From assembly GCA_029194535.1 (NCBI GenBank), contig JARFXR010000001.1, positions 1,124,721-1,188,720 of the forward strand: a stretch of DNA of 64,000 nt, read 5' to 3'. Position 1 is the stretch's first letter. Each line of letters opens with the position of its first letter. Below, in pieces: positions 56,638-64,000 of the stretch. Both the position numbers and the translations under genes were made by a program. The stretch comes from Nitrospira sp. (GTDB lineage Bacteria > Nitrospirota > Nitrospiria > Nitrospirales > Nitrospiraceae). Below the pieces are notes generated by a model, which saw only the letters and a list, made by a program, of their open reading frames with translations, was not told the origin of the DNA and made no database searches.

Positions 56638-57930
56638 ATGTTTACGTTTGTTCAGATGGATCTATCCCCTTTTCTTGCCCAGCGTCTGCAGCAGGCCGGC
56701 ATTACTGTGCCGACGCCGATTCAGCAGGCAGCGGTGCCTCCCGCCCTCGAGGGCCGCGATGTGATGGCTCAGGCCAAGACGGGCAGCGGCAAGACCTTGG
56801 CGTTTCTGTTGCCCATGATCGAGCGGGCTCTGCGGCCCGCGACGGGACCGGCGCAGGGGCGACACCCTCAGTACCTGATTCTGGCCCCGACCCGCGAACT
56901 GGCGCTCCAGATCGAGACGGAGTTGCGTAAGTACGCTCCGCCGTCCGTGACGTCGCTTGCCGTGTACGGCGGGACGCCGATCGAGCGCCACTACCGCGCG
57001 CTCAGGCGGCCGCCGGTGGTCGTGGTCGGAACCCCCGGACGGTTGTTGGATCTCGCCGGCTCAGGCCATCTCCACCTGGGCGCGGTCACGTGGCTGGTCA
57101 TGGACGAGGCCGATCAGATGTTGGATCGCGGTTTCCTGCGGGACATCCAGCGCATCCTCAGCCTGTTGCCGCGCGAGCGGCAGACTTTGCTGTTCTCCGC
57201 GACGTTTTCGCCGGAGATCCAGGAACTCGCCAGGAGCATGCAACGCGACCCCGCGCGGATCTCGGTCGATCCCGGCGTCAGCAGCCCCGCCACGATTACG
57301 CATGCCTACTACGTGGTGCCCGCCGAGCAGTCGCGCACGCAGCTCGTGCACACGTTGCTGCAGTCCGTGAAGGCGGGCGAGCGGTCGATGGTCTTTTGCG
57401 ACCAGAAGTACAAGGTGCGGCGTTTGGCCGCGAAACTGGGCGGAGAGCCGGCCTCCGTCGGTTCGATCACCGGGAATCACAGTCAAGCGCAACGGGAACG
57501 CACGCTGGGTGCATTCCGCTCCGGCCGGATCCGCTCGTTGGTCGCGACCGACGTGGCGGCACGCGGCTTGGACATTCCCGACGTGGCGCAAGTGATCCAC
57601 TATGAGCTTCCCGGCAATCCGAATTCATACGTGCACCGGACCGGCCGGACCGGGCGCGCGGAGAAGGAGGGAGCCACATACCTCATCCTCTCGGAGGCGG
57701 AGGAGCGGGAGTATTTGCGGATGGTGAGACAGCTGCGGATCCAAACCAAGAGGCTGCCGCTGCCGACGTTTGCCGCCTTGCCTCCTGCGGTCGCGCTTTC
57801 GCACGGCGAGCAGCAGCCGCACCACCGGCATCGCCGTCGAAACGAACCGATCCATCGGGCGAACGGGAACGGTGACGGGCTGCATCGTCGAGCCGTGTTG
57901 CCGGTCCGTTCGAGCGGATTCGGGCGCTGA
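56638..57930 (+). CDS. DEAD-box RNA helicase
   Basis: 430 residues. Motifs in order: Q region (PTPIQQAAV), AQAKTGSGKT, PTRELALQ, GTPGRLLDL, DEAD, SATF, RGLDIPDV and HRTGRTGR. It unwinds short RNA duplexes with ATP; the RhlE/DeaD type is likely. The C-terminal tail is basic (HHRHRRRNEP). Start ATG 56638, AAGGAG upstream. Confidence 0.95.
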   Translation: MFTFVQMDLSPFLAQRLQQAGITVPTPIQQAAVPPALEGRDVMAQAKTGSGKTLAFLLPMIERALRPATGPAQGRHPQYLILAPTRELALQIETELRKYAPPSVTSLAVYGGTPIERHYRALRRPPVVVVGTPGRLLDLAGSGHLHLGAVTWLVMDEADQMLDRGFLRDIQRILSLLPRERQTLLFSATFSPEIQELARSMQRDPARISVDPGVSSPATITHAYYVVPAEQSRTQLVHTLLQSVKAGERSMVFCDQKYKVRRLAAKLGGEPASVGSITGNHSQAQRERTLGAFRSGRIRSLVATDVAARGLDIPDVAQVIHYELPGNPNSYVHRTGRTGRAEKEGATYLILSEAEEREYLRMVRQLRIQTKRLPLPTFAALPPAVALSHGEQQPHHRHRRRNEPIHRANGNGDGLHRRAVLPVRSSGFGR

Positions 57931-58020
57931 CGGCTGCGTACTGGTACGGCAACGGCGGTATCGCGTCCCGCCGCGAGACGGCCAGGGCCTGTGTTAGAGT
58001 AACGGCCGAAGAGGGTGCCG

Positions 58021-60033
58021 ATGCCGCAGTTCCAACTTGAGGCTCCGTTCACGTCATGCGGAGACCAAGGTCAAGCCATCGACAAGCTGGCGTCCGGCGT
58101 TCTCGCCGGCCGCCGGCATCAGGCGCTGCTCGGTGTCACCGGCTCGGGCAAGACCTTCACGATGGCCAACGTGGTCGAGCGGGTCCAGAAACCCACGCTG
58201 GTTCTGGTCCATAACAAGACCTTGGCGGGTCAGCTCTATCAGGAATTCAAGCAGTTTTTTCCTCATAATGCGGTCGAATACTTCATTAGCTACTACGACT
58301 ACTACCAGCCCGAAGCCTACATTCCGCAGACGGACACGTACATCGCGAAGGACTCCTCGATCAACGATGCCATCGATCAGATGCGGCATGCGGCGACGAC
58401 GTCGCTGCTGCAGCGCAACGATGTGCTGATCGTGTCGTCCGTGTCCTGCATTTACGGGTTGGGCTCTCCGGAGGTCTATCACGACATGCTCCTGTACCTC
58501 GAAGAGGGAATGGAGATCAGGCGTGAAAAGATTCTCGCAAAACTCGTGGAGATTCAGTATGCCCGCAACGACATCGATTTCCATCGCGGGACGTTTCGCG
58601 CACGCGGCGACGTGATCGAGATTTTTCCGGCTTCGCAGGAGGCCAGCTCCGTCCGGATCGAGCTGTTCGGCGACGTCGTGGACGCCATCCATCAGATCGA
58701 CCCCTTGACCGGCAAGTCGCTGGGTAAGCTATCCAAGGTGGCCGTCTATCCGAACACGCACTATTTGATCGCGCCCGACCGGTACGAGCGCGCGATCACA
58801 GGCATCGAAGAAGAGCTCGACGAGCGGGTGGCGTTTTTTAAGCGTCAAAACCAGCTCGTCGAAGCGCAGCGCATCGCGCAGCGCACCAAGTTCGATCTCG
58901 AAATGATTCGCGCGATGGGCTACTGCCACGGGATCGAAAACTATTCCCGTCACCTGAGCGGGCGGGCCGCCGGCGAGCCGCCTCCGACATTGATTGACTA
59001 CTTTCCGAAGGATTTCCTGCTCATCATCGACGAGTCCCACGCGACAGTGCCCCAGGTCGGCGGCATGTACGAAGGGGACTATTCGCGCAAGCGGACGTTG
59101 GTGGAATACGGGTTTCGACTGCCCTCGGCGGTGGACAACCGGCCGTTGAAGTTTCACGAGTTCGAGTGCAGTCTCAACCAAGTCATCTATGTGTCGGCGA
59201 CGCCCGGTCCCTATGAACTTGAACATGTGAAGGGAGGGGTCGTCGAGCAGATCATCAGGCCGACCGGACTGCTCGATCCGATCATCGAACTCCATCCGGC
59301 CAAGGGGCAGGTCGACCATCTGCTGGAAGAAGTCCGGAAGGAAACGACCCAGGGCGGCCGCGTGCTGGTGACGACCCTTACGAAGCGCATGGCTGAGGAC
59401 CTGACCGAGTACTATCACGAATTGGGCGTGAAGGTGCGCTATCTGCATTCGGACATCAAGACCTTGGAGCGGGCCGAGATCGTTCGGGATCTTCGGCGTG
59501 GACAGTTCGATGTTCTGGTGGGGATCAATCTGCTGCGGGAAGGGCTCGATCTTCCGGAGGTCAGCCTGGTGGCGATCCTGGATGCCGACAAAGAAGGCTA
59601 CCTGCGGTCGTATCGCTCGCTCGTGCAGACCGCCGGTCGGGCCGCTCGGAACGTCCGCGGGCGGGTGATTTTCTACGGCGACGCGGTGACCGACTCCATG
59701 AAGGCCGCGATGGATGAAACCGCGCGCCGGCGCAAGATGCAACGCGAATATAACAAGCGGCACGGCATCGAGCCGACTTCAATCAGAAAAAGTATTCCGG
59801 TGTTGGATTATCCCGGCGTCGAGCCGGATCCGGTCCAGCTCGAGCTTGCAGCGGACGCGGAGCCGGCCTACGGGGCGGAGCCTCCGGGCGCCGGATTGAT
59901 TCAGTTGATTCAACGGTTGGAGCGCGACATGAAAGAGGCGGCCAAGCTGTTGGAGTTCGAACGGGCCGCCGTCCTCAGAAACCGAATCCGAGCGCTGAAG
60001 CTCAGGGACCTGGAGTTGAAGTCCGAGACCTAG
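58021..60033 (+). CDS. uvrB: Excinuclease ABC subunit B
   Basis: 670 residues with Walker A GVTGSGKT (38-45), the beta-hairpin region [23 protein letters not shown] and the C-terminal UVR domain ([21 protein letters not shown]). It verifies damage delivered by UvrA (encoded at 42903). Start ATG 58021; an upstream GTG at 58015 adds two residues. Confidence 0.97.
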   Translation: MPQFQLEAPFTSCGDQGQAIDKLASGVLAGRRHQALLGVTGSGKTFTMANVVERVQKPTLVLVHNKTLAGQLYQEFKQFFPHNAVEYFISYYDYYQPEAYIPQTDTYIAKDSSINDAIDQMRHAATTSLLQRNDVLIVSSVSCIYGLGSPEVYHDMLLYLEEGMEIRREKILAKLVEIQYARNDIDFHRGTFRARGDVIEIFPASQEASSVRIELFGDVVDAIHQIDPLTGKSLGKLSKVAVYPNTHYLIAPDRYERAITGIEEELDERVAFFKRQNQLVEAQRIAQRTKFDLEMIRAMGYCHGIENYSRHLSGRAAGEPPPTLIDYFPKDFLLIIDESHATVPQVGGMYEGDYSRKRTLVEYGFRLPSAVDNRPLKFHEFECSLNQVIYVSATPGPYELEHVKGGVVEQIIRPTGLLDPIIELHPAKGQVDHLLEEVRKETTQGGRVLVTTLTKRMAEDLTEYYHELGVKVRYLHSDIKTLERAEIVRDLRRGQFDVLVGINLLREGLDLPEVSLVAILDADKEGYLRSYRSLVQTAGRAARNVRGRVIFYGDAVTDSMKAAMDETARRRKMQREYNKRHGIEPTSIRKSIPVLDYPGVEPDPVQLELAADAEPAYGAEPPGAGLIQLIQRLERDMKEAAKLLEFERAAVLRNRIRALKLRDLELKSET

Positions 60034-60039
60034 TGCCCG

Positions 60040-60330
60040 TCAGACGTTCTTATAGAGGTAGACGCCGAGAAACATCCCCAGCAGGCTCAAGAGGCTGATC
60101 TTCAAGCTGAAGCCCAACGTCAGCTTGATCAGGATTAGATCGATCGTCAGAGGCGGACTGATGCCCGGCGTGAAATTGGTGGCGAAGATGGTCTGAATGG
60201 TGCCTTGCGGCGCCATCACGCGGAGAATCTCCCCCAACACCCCGCCAAGGAGTCCTCCAATGAGCAGAAAGATGAGTAGAACCCAGGGCGACTTTCTCAC
60301 GATCACGACCTCATAACCCGTTGAGGACAT
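60040..60330 (-). CDS. DUF4321 membrane protein
   Basis: 96 residues with two membrane segments (WVLLIFLLIGGLLGGVLGEIL and the C-terminal LLSLLGMFLGVYLY). This matches DUF4321, function unknown. It lies convergent to uvrB and divergent from ffh. Confidence 0.85.
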   Translation of the reverse strand: MSSTGYEVVIVRKSPWVLLIFLLIGGLLGGVLGEILRVMAPQGTIQTIFATNFTPGISPPLTIDLILIKLTLGFSLKISLLSLLGMFLGVYLYKNV

Positions 60331-60401
60331 TCAGCGATTCATGTTCAGGACCATAACGAAAGGTCCTGGGCATGTCAACAAAATGCGCTGCTGTCGATCC
60401 C

Positions 60402-60430
60402 TTGACTTCACTGGAGCGGTTCATTAGACT
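60402..60430 (+). promoter_or_regulatory. Promoter of the ffh operon (TTGACT-17-TAGACT)
   Basis: TTGACT at 60402-60407 and TAGACT at 60425-60430 lie 84 bases before ffh, with a 17-base spacer. Confidence 0.5.
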
Positions 60431-60513
60431 GGCCGGTGCTCTTTTGCTAGATTTTTCGAGGCGATCGGAGATCTGGATACAGCGGCTTCGATTGCCTTTT
60501 TCTTTGTGACGAT

Positions 60514-61860
60514 ATGCTCGACGCGCTCAGCGAAAAATTTGAAAAGATCCTCAAGAAGCTTCGCGGCTCCGGCGTGCTGACGGAGCAGAACATCGCGGAA
60601 GCCATGAAGGAAGTCCGTTTGGCGCTGCTCGAAGCCGACGTCAATTTCAAGATCGTCAAGGACTTCGTCGAACGGGTCGGGAAGAAAGCCGTCGGCCAGG
60701 AAGTGCTGCAAAGCCTCACGCCGGGCCACCAGGTCGTCAAGGTGGTCTGGGACGAACTTCGGGCCATGATGGGCGGGGAGAAGGCCGGCCTTGTCCTTGC
60801 CTCGACGCCGCCGACCGTCATTATGATGGTCGGATTGCAGGGCGCGGGCAAAACCACGACCTGCGGCAAGCTGGCCCGGTTCTTCAAGCAGCAGGGTCGA
60901 CGCGTGCTCCTGGTTGCGGCGGATCCCCGGCGCCCCGCCGCCGGCGATCAATTGGCGTCCCTGGGACGCGATCTCCTGGTCGAGGTGCACCGGCAGGATC
61001 TGGTCGGCGCTTCGCAGGGCGACGTCGTACGCATCTGCAGGGACGGCGTCCAGCGTGGAATGGACCAGGGTTTCGACGTGGTCGTGTTGGATACGGGCGG
61101 CCGCCTGCATGTCGATGATGAGTTGATGGGGGAGCTCGTGGCGGTGAAAGCCGCGGTGCAACCGCATGAAGTGCTGCTGGTCGCCGATGCGATGACCGGA
61201 CAAGATGCCGTCAACATGGCCGCACAGTTCCACGGGCGGGTCGGCGTGACGGGCATCATTCTGACCAAGGTGGAAGGCGATGCGCGGGGCGGCGCCGTGT
61301 TGTCCATCCGCGCGGTGACCGGCCAGCCGATCAAGTTCCTCGGTGTGGGGGAAAAGCTCGACGCGCTGGAACTGTTTCACCCGGATCGCATGGCTTCCCG
61401 CATTCTCGGGATGGGCGACGTACTGTCCTTGATCGAGAAGGCGCAGGAAACGTTCACGCGCGAACAAGCGGAAGAGGCGCAGAAGCGGCTGTCGAGCAAT
61501 ACCTTTACGCTGGAAGATTTCCGCGCTCAGTTGGCCCAGGTCAACAAGCTCGGATCGTTGGATCAGATTTTGGGCATGCTGCCGGGTGGCCAGAAGCTCC
61601 GGGGGGCCATGGAGGGACAGGTGCCGGAGCGGGAGATGAAACGCGTGGTCGCGATCATCGATTCGATGACCCGGCGGGAACGGCGCGACCATACGCTGAT
61701 CAACGGCAGCCGCAAGAAGCGGATTGCGCGTGGGAGCGGGACCAACGTGATGGAAGTCAACCGCTTGATCAAACAGTTTCTCTCGGCGCGCAAGCTCGCC
61801 AAGATGCTGACGGGCGCGGGCGGGCGGCGGCAATTGGCGCAGCTGCTCAACTCGAGGTGA
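60514..61860 (+). CDS. ffh: Signal recognition particle GTPase Ffh
   Basis: 448 residues: an N domain, a G domain with GLQGAGKTTT (G1), DPRRPAA and TKVEGDARGG, and an M domain ending in NGSRKKRIARGSGTNVMEVNRLI. G3 reads DTGGR (193-197) instead of DTAGR, and G4 reads TKVE (251-254) instead of TKVD or TKLD. It binds signal peptides at the ribosome and, with SRP RNA and FtsY, directs membrane insertion. The downstream genes rpsP to rplS follow with small gaps. Confidence 0.96.
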   Translation: MLDALSEKFEKILKKLRGSGVLTEQNIAEAMKEVRLALLEADVNFKIVKDFVERVGKKAVGQEVLQSLTPGHQVVKVVWDELRAMMGGEKAGLVLASTPPTVIMMVGLQGAGKTTTCGKLARFFKQQGRRVLLVAADPRRPAAGDQLASLGRDLLVEVHRQDLVGASQGDVVRICRDGVQRGMDQGFDVVVLDTGGRLHVDDELMGELVAVKAAVQPHEVLLVADAMTGQDAVNMAAQFHGRVGVTGIILTKVEGDARGGAVLSIRAVTGQPIKFLGVGEKLDALELFHPDRMASRILGMGDVLSLIEKAQETFTREQAEEAQKRLSSNTFTLEDFRAQLAQVNKLGSLDQILGMLPGGQKLRGAMEGQVPEREMKRVVAIIDSMTRRERRDHTLINGSRKKRIARGSGTNVMEVNRLIKQFLSARKLAKMLTGAGGRRQLAQLLNSR

Positions 61861-61979
61861 CGCGCCGCTTCCCGAGGGGCGCAAGCGTTCGGACCATCCA
61901 GATCGACACTCAACCGGGCTGACGGGGATTTCCAGCGGGTCTTTCGAGATGGCTCGCTTATTTCAAAGGAGGAACGACA

Positions 61980-62264
61980 GTGGCCGTTCATTTGCGATTG
62001 ACGAGAACCGGGCGACATAAACGCCCCCTGTATCGGGTCGTGGCCGCGGATTCGCGAAAGCCGCGCGACGGAAGGTTTCTGGAGATTTTGGGGATTTTCG
62101 ATCCACTCAAGCCGGCGGGATTGCCGGAGCTCAAGCAGGAGCGTGTGCTCAGATGGCTGCATCAGGGCGCCCAGCCCACCGTGACGGTCAAGACTCTGTT
62201 GCGCCGATCCGGGCTGTGGAAGCAGTTCGAAACCGAGAAGACGGCGAAGAAGAAGGGGGCGTAA
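61980..62264 (+). CDS. rpsP: 30S ribosomal protein S16
   Basis: 94 residues: VHLRLTRTGRHKRPLYRVVAADSR is typical of S16. GTG 61980 follows AAAGGAGG. It is the second gene of the ffh operon. Confidence 0.97.
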   Translation: MAVHLRLTRTGRHKRPLYRVVAADSRKPRDGRFLEILGIFDPLKPAGLPELKQERVLRWLHQGAQPTVTVKTLLRRSGLWKQFETEKTAKKKGA

Positions 62265-62268
62265 TTCG

Positions 62269-62811
62269 TTGGTCGCCGCGCAGGACGATCGCGTCACCGT
62301 CGGCAGAATCGAACGGCCCTTCGGTGTGAAGGGAGAGGTGAAGGTTCGCCCGCTGAGCGATGTGCCAGGGCGGCTTGACCGTTTGAGGTCCGTGAGCGTC
62401 GTCGGAGCCGAAGGGCTGGTTCGGAACGAAGAGGTCACGCATGTCCGGCGCGCCGGCGCGTCCTACATCATGCGGTTCGCCGGCATCACCACGCCGGAGG
62501 CCGCAGGTCTGCTGCGCGGAACGTGGATTCAGGTTCCTCCGCGCGAGAGGGAACAGGCGGTTGAACCGCCCGACGTGTTCTACGAATGCGATCTCATCGG
62601 GATGCGCGTCGAAGACGAAGGGGGTCGGGCGCTGGGAATGATCGACGCGATCTGGGAACTGCCGGGGCAGCATGTCATTGTCGTCCGCGACGGAGATCGG
62701 GAGATCTTGATCCCTGCCGTGAAGAATTTCGTGGCCTCGGTCGATGTGCCGGGCCGGCGCATGACCGTGCGGGCGATCGAGGAACTGGTCGAGGACCGCG
62801 ATGCGCTGTAA
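62269..62811 (+). CDS. rimM: Ribosome maturation factor RimM
   Basis: 180 residues with the RimM N-terminal barrel (VGRIERPFGVKGEVKVRPLS) and the PRC-barrel (YECDLIGMRVEDEGG ... QHVIVVRDGDREILIPAV). It assists 30S head maturation and binds S19. The start is TTG 62269, 4 bases after rpsP. It overlaps trmD by 11 bp. Confidence 0.95.
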   Translation: MVAAQDDRVTVGRIERPFGVKGEVKVRPLSDVPGRLDRLRSVSVVGAEGLVRNEEVTHVRRAGASYIMRFAGITTPEAAGLLRGTWIQVPPREREQAVEPPDVFYECDLIGMRVEDEGGRALGMIDAIWELPGQHVIVVRDGDREILIPAVKNFVASVDVPGRRMTVRAIEELVEDRDAL

Positions 62812-63583
62812 CGTCATCACGCTGTTTCCGGAGATGATCGCCCCGGTCGTCGGCGCCAGCATCCTGAAGCGGGCGCAGGAGAAGGGGCTGTTGACCGTGC
62901 AGGTGCACAATCTGCGTGACTACACGCTCGACAAGCACAAGGTGGCGGACGAGGCCCCGTACGGCGGCGGGGCGGGCATGGTCATGAAGGCCGAACCGAT
63001 CCTGCGGGCGGTCGAGGACATTCAGGCCGACTACCGGCGGAAGGGCGAGTCGATCCGGTTGCTGTTTCCGTCGCCGCAGGGCCGCCCGTTTACGCAGGAA
63101 TATGCAAAAAACCTGGCCGAGGATCCGCGACCGCTCGTGATGCTTTGCGGCCACTATGAGGGCATCGATGAACGGGTCAGGATGGCCCTGCGGCCGGAGG
63201 AAGTCTCGGTCGGCGATTACGTACTGACCGGCGGAGAGCTGCCGGCGCTGATGCTGATCGATGCGGCCGCCCGCCTGGTGCCGGGTGTATTGGGCGATCC
63301 CGCGTCGAACGTGGAGGAATCATTCAGCGAATCGCTGCTCGAGTATCCCCACTACACCAGACCGGTCGAGGTGCGGGGCCTGGCTGTTCCGGACGTGCTC
63401 CTGTCCGGCCATCACGAGGCGATCCGCCGCTGGCGGCGCAAGGAGGCGTTGCGGACGACGTATCGCCAGCGGCCGGATCTGTTGAGGGATCGCGTGTTGA
63501 ATCAGGAAGATCGACAATTGTTGGACGACATCATTCGCGAAGGCACGCCGGCCATGCCGGTTCGATGCGGGGAGGAGGGTTGA
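62801..63583 (+). CDS. trmD: tRNA (guanine-37 N1)-methyltransferase
   Basis: 260 residues with the SPOUT-class motifs DEAPYGGGAGMVMK, LCGHYEGIDERV, SVGDYVLTGGE and PHYTRPVE. It methylates G37 of tRNAs to prevent frameshifts. Start ATG 62801, within the end of rimM. Confidence 0.97.
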   Translation: MRCNVITLFPEMIAPVVGASILKRAQEKGLLTVQVHNLRDYTLDKHKVADEAPYGGGAGMVMKAEPILRAVEDIQADYRRKGESIRLLFPSPQGRPFTQEYAKNLAEDPRPLVMLCGHYEGIDERVRMALRPEEVSVGDYVLTGGELPALMLIDAAARLVPGVLGDPASNVEESFSESLLEYPHYTRPVEVRGLAVPDVLLSGHHEAIRRWRRKEALRTTYRQRPDLLRDRVLNQEDRQLLDDIIREGTPAMPVRCGEEG

Positions 63584-63586
63584 GCC

Positions 63587-64000
63587 ATGAATCAGCTGGA
63601 ACGAGTACAACGTTCGCTCACGAAGAAATCGGTGCCCCATTTTGAGATCGGGGACACGGTCCGTGTGCACGTGAAGGTCATCGAGGGCGAGAAGGAGCGT
63701 ATTCAGGTCTATGAAGGAGCGGTCATTGCCCGCAAGGGGTCGCTGAACACGGAAATGTTCACCGTGCGCAAGGTCTCCTACGGCGTCGGTGTGGAGCGCA
63801 TCTTCCCGGTGCATTCGCCGATCGTCACCAAGATCGACGTCGTGCGCCAAGGAAAAGTCAGGCGGGCTAAGCTCTATTATCTTCGGGGGAAGAAGGGTAA
63901 GTTCTCCCGCGTGGAAGATCGGGAGTTCGTGGGCGACGGCAAAGCCCATGCCCCGGCTGCGCGCGCGGAGGAATCGGCAGAGGCCGGAGTCGAATCTCCG
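63587..64000 (+). CDS. rplS: 50S ribosomal protein L19 (3' end cut by window)
   Basis: The frame from ATG 63587 is open to the right edge. [25 protein letters not shown], the conserved HSP segment and [13 protein letters not shown] are typical of L19. An Ala/Glu-rich C-terminal extension is starting at the edge, longer than the usual end of L19. GGAGGAGGG precedes it, 3 bases after trmD. Confidence 0.96.
   Translation, partial: MNQLERVQRSLTKKSVPHFEIGDTVRVHVKVIEGEKERIQVYEGAVIARKGSLNTEMFTVRKVSYGVGVERIFPVHSPIVTKIDVVRQGKVRRAKLYYLRGKKGKFSRVEDREFVGDGKAHAPAARAEESAEAGVESP

Noticed and set aside
60424-61884. 486-residue minus-strand open frame over ffh
   Set aside because: It is antisense of the clear SRP GTPase; no family features.

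Overview
This window reads as a chromosomal segment of a nitrite-oxidising Nitrospira-type bacterium (phylum Nitrospirota). The assignment is inference. It rests on two paralogues of the haem-b (gamma) subunit of nitrite oxidoreductase, a TorD/NarJ-type molybdoenzyme chaperone, tandem pentahaem cytochromes c, an encoded Pup (prokaryotic ubiquitin-like) protein, a K+-independent H+-pyrophosphatase and an SmbP-like small metal-binding protein. The DNA is GC-rich, so many long antisense open frames are shadows of real genes. No tRNA, rRNA, CRISPR array, intact insertion sequence or prophage was recognised.

Layout. 1-4.3 kb: a large Cache/HAMP/PAS sensor kinase (cut by the left edge) overlaps an NtrC-type regulator whose GAFTGA loop is altered. 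4.4-7.2 kb: a decayed restriction-endonuclease remnant, a WD40 protein and an unknown protein with an HExxH motif. 7.3-20 kb: the respiratory block, with a four-cluster ferredoxin, a 190-bp fold-back element, a strong promoter, a TorD-like chaperone, NxrC, a radical SAM protein, a polytopic membrane protein, a TPR protein, TatA, an NHL protein, a second shorter NxrC-like protein, a PDZ protein and two pentahaem cytochromes. The catalytic NxrA and NxrB are not in the window. 20-23.6 kb: poorly known envelope proteins, including one with an internal duplication.

23.8-30.3 kb: hppA, an isolated pup, recJ and rel. 30.4-42.9 kb: mixed housekeeping and unknown genes. These include a Fur-box-controlled bfd next to an exported flavodoxin-like protein, peptidase PepF, a possible PD-(D/E)XK protein, a histone-deacetylase-like hydrolase, a rhodanese, SmbP, a nitrilase, AlgH, a CsgG-like/PDZ lipoprotein, a DUF3422 protein and a lone antitoxin. 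42.9-60.3 kb: uvrA, then the tight minus-strand run tolC-like / CPBP protease / RNase Z-like / DUF3147, then an M28 peptidase, a DUF255 thioredoxin-domain operon, an RRM protein followed by a DEAD-box helicase, uvrB and a DUF4321 protein. 60.4-64 kb: the ffh-rpsP-rimM-trmD-rplS translation/secretion operon, with rplS running off the right edge.

Working together. The 7.3-20 kb block looks like an accessory module for a periplasmic molybdoenzyme respiratory complex: a chaperone, a Tat component, a Tat-motif iron-sulphur protein, two haem-b subunits and multihaem cytochromes as likely electron acceptors. Best candidates for a second look are this block, the orphan Pup, the altered GAFTGA regulator, the fold-back element, and the Ffh protein with changed G3 and G4 motifs.
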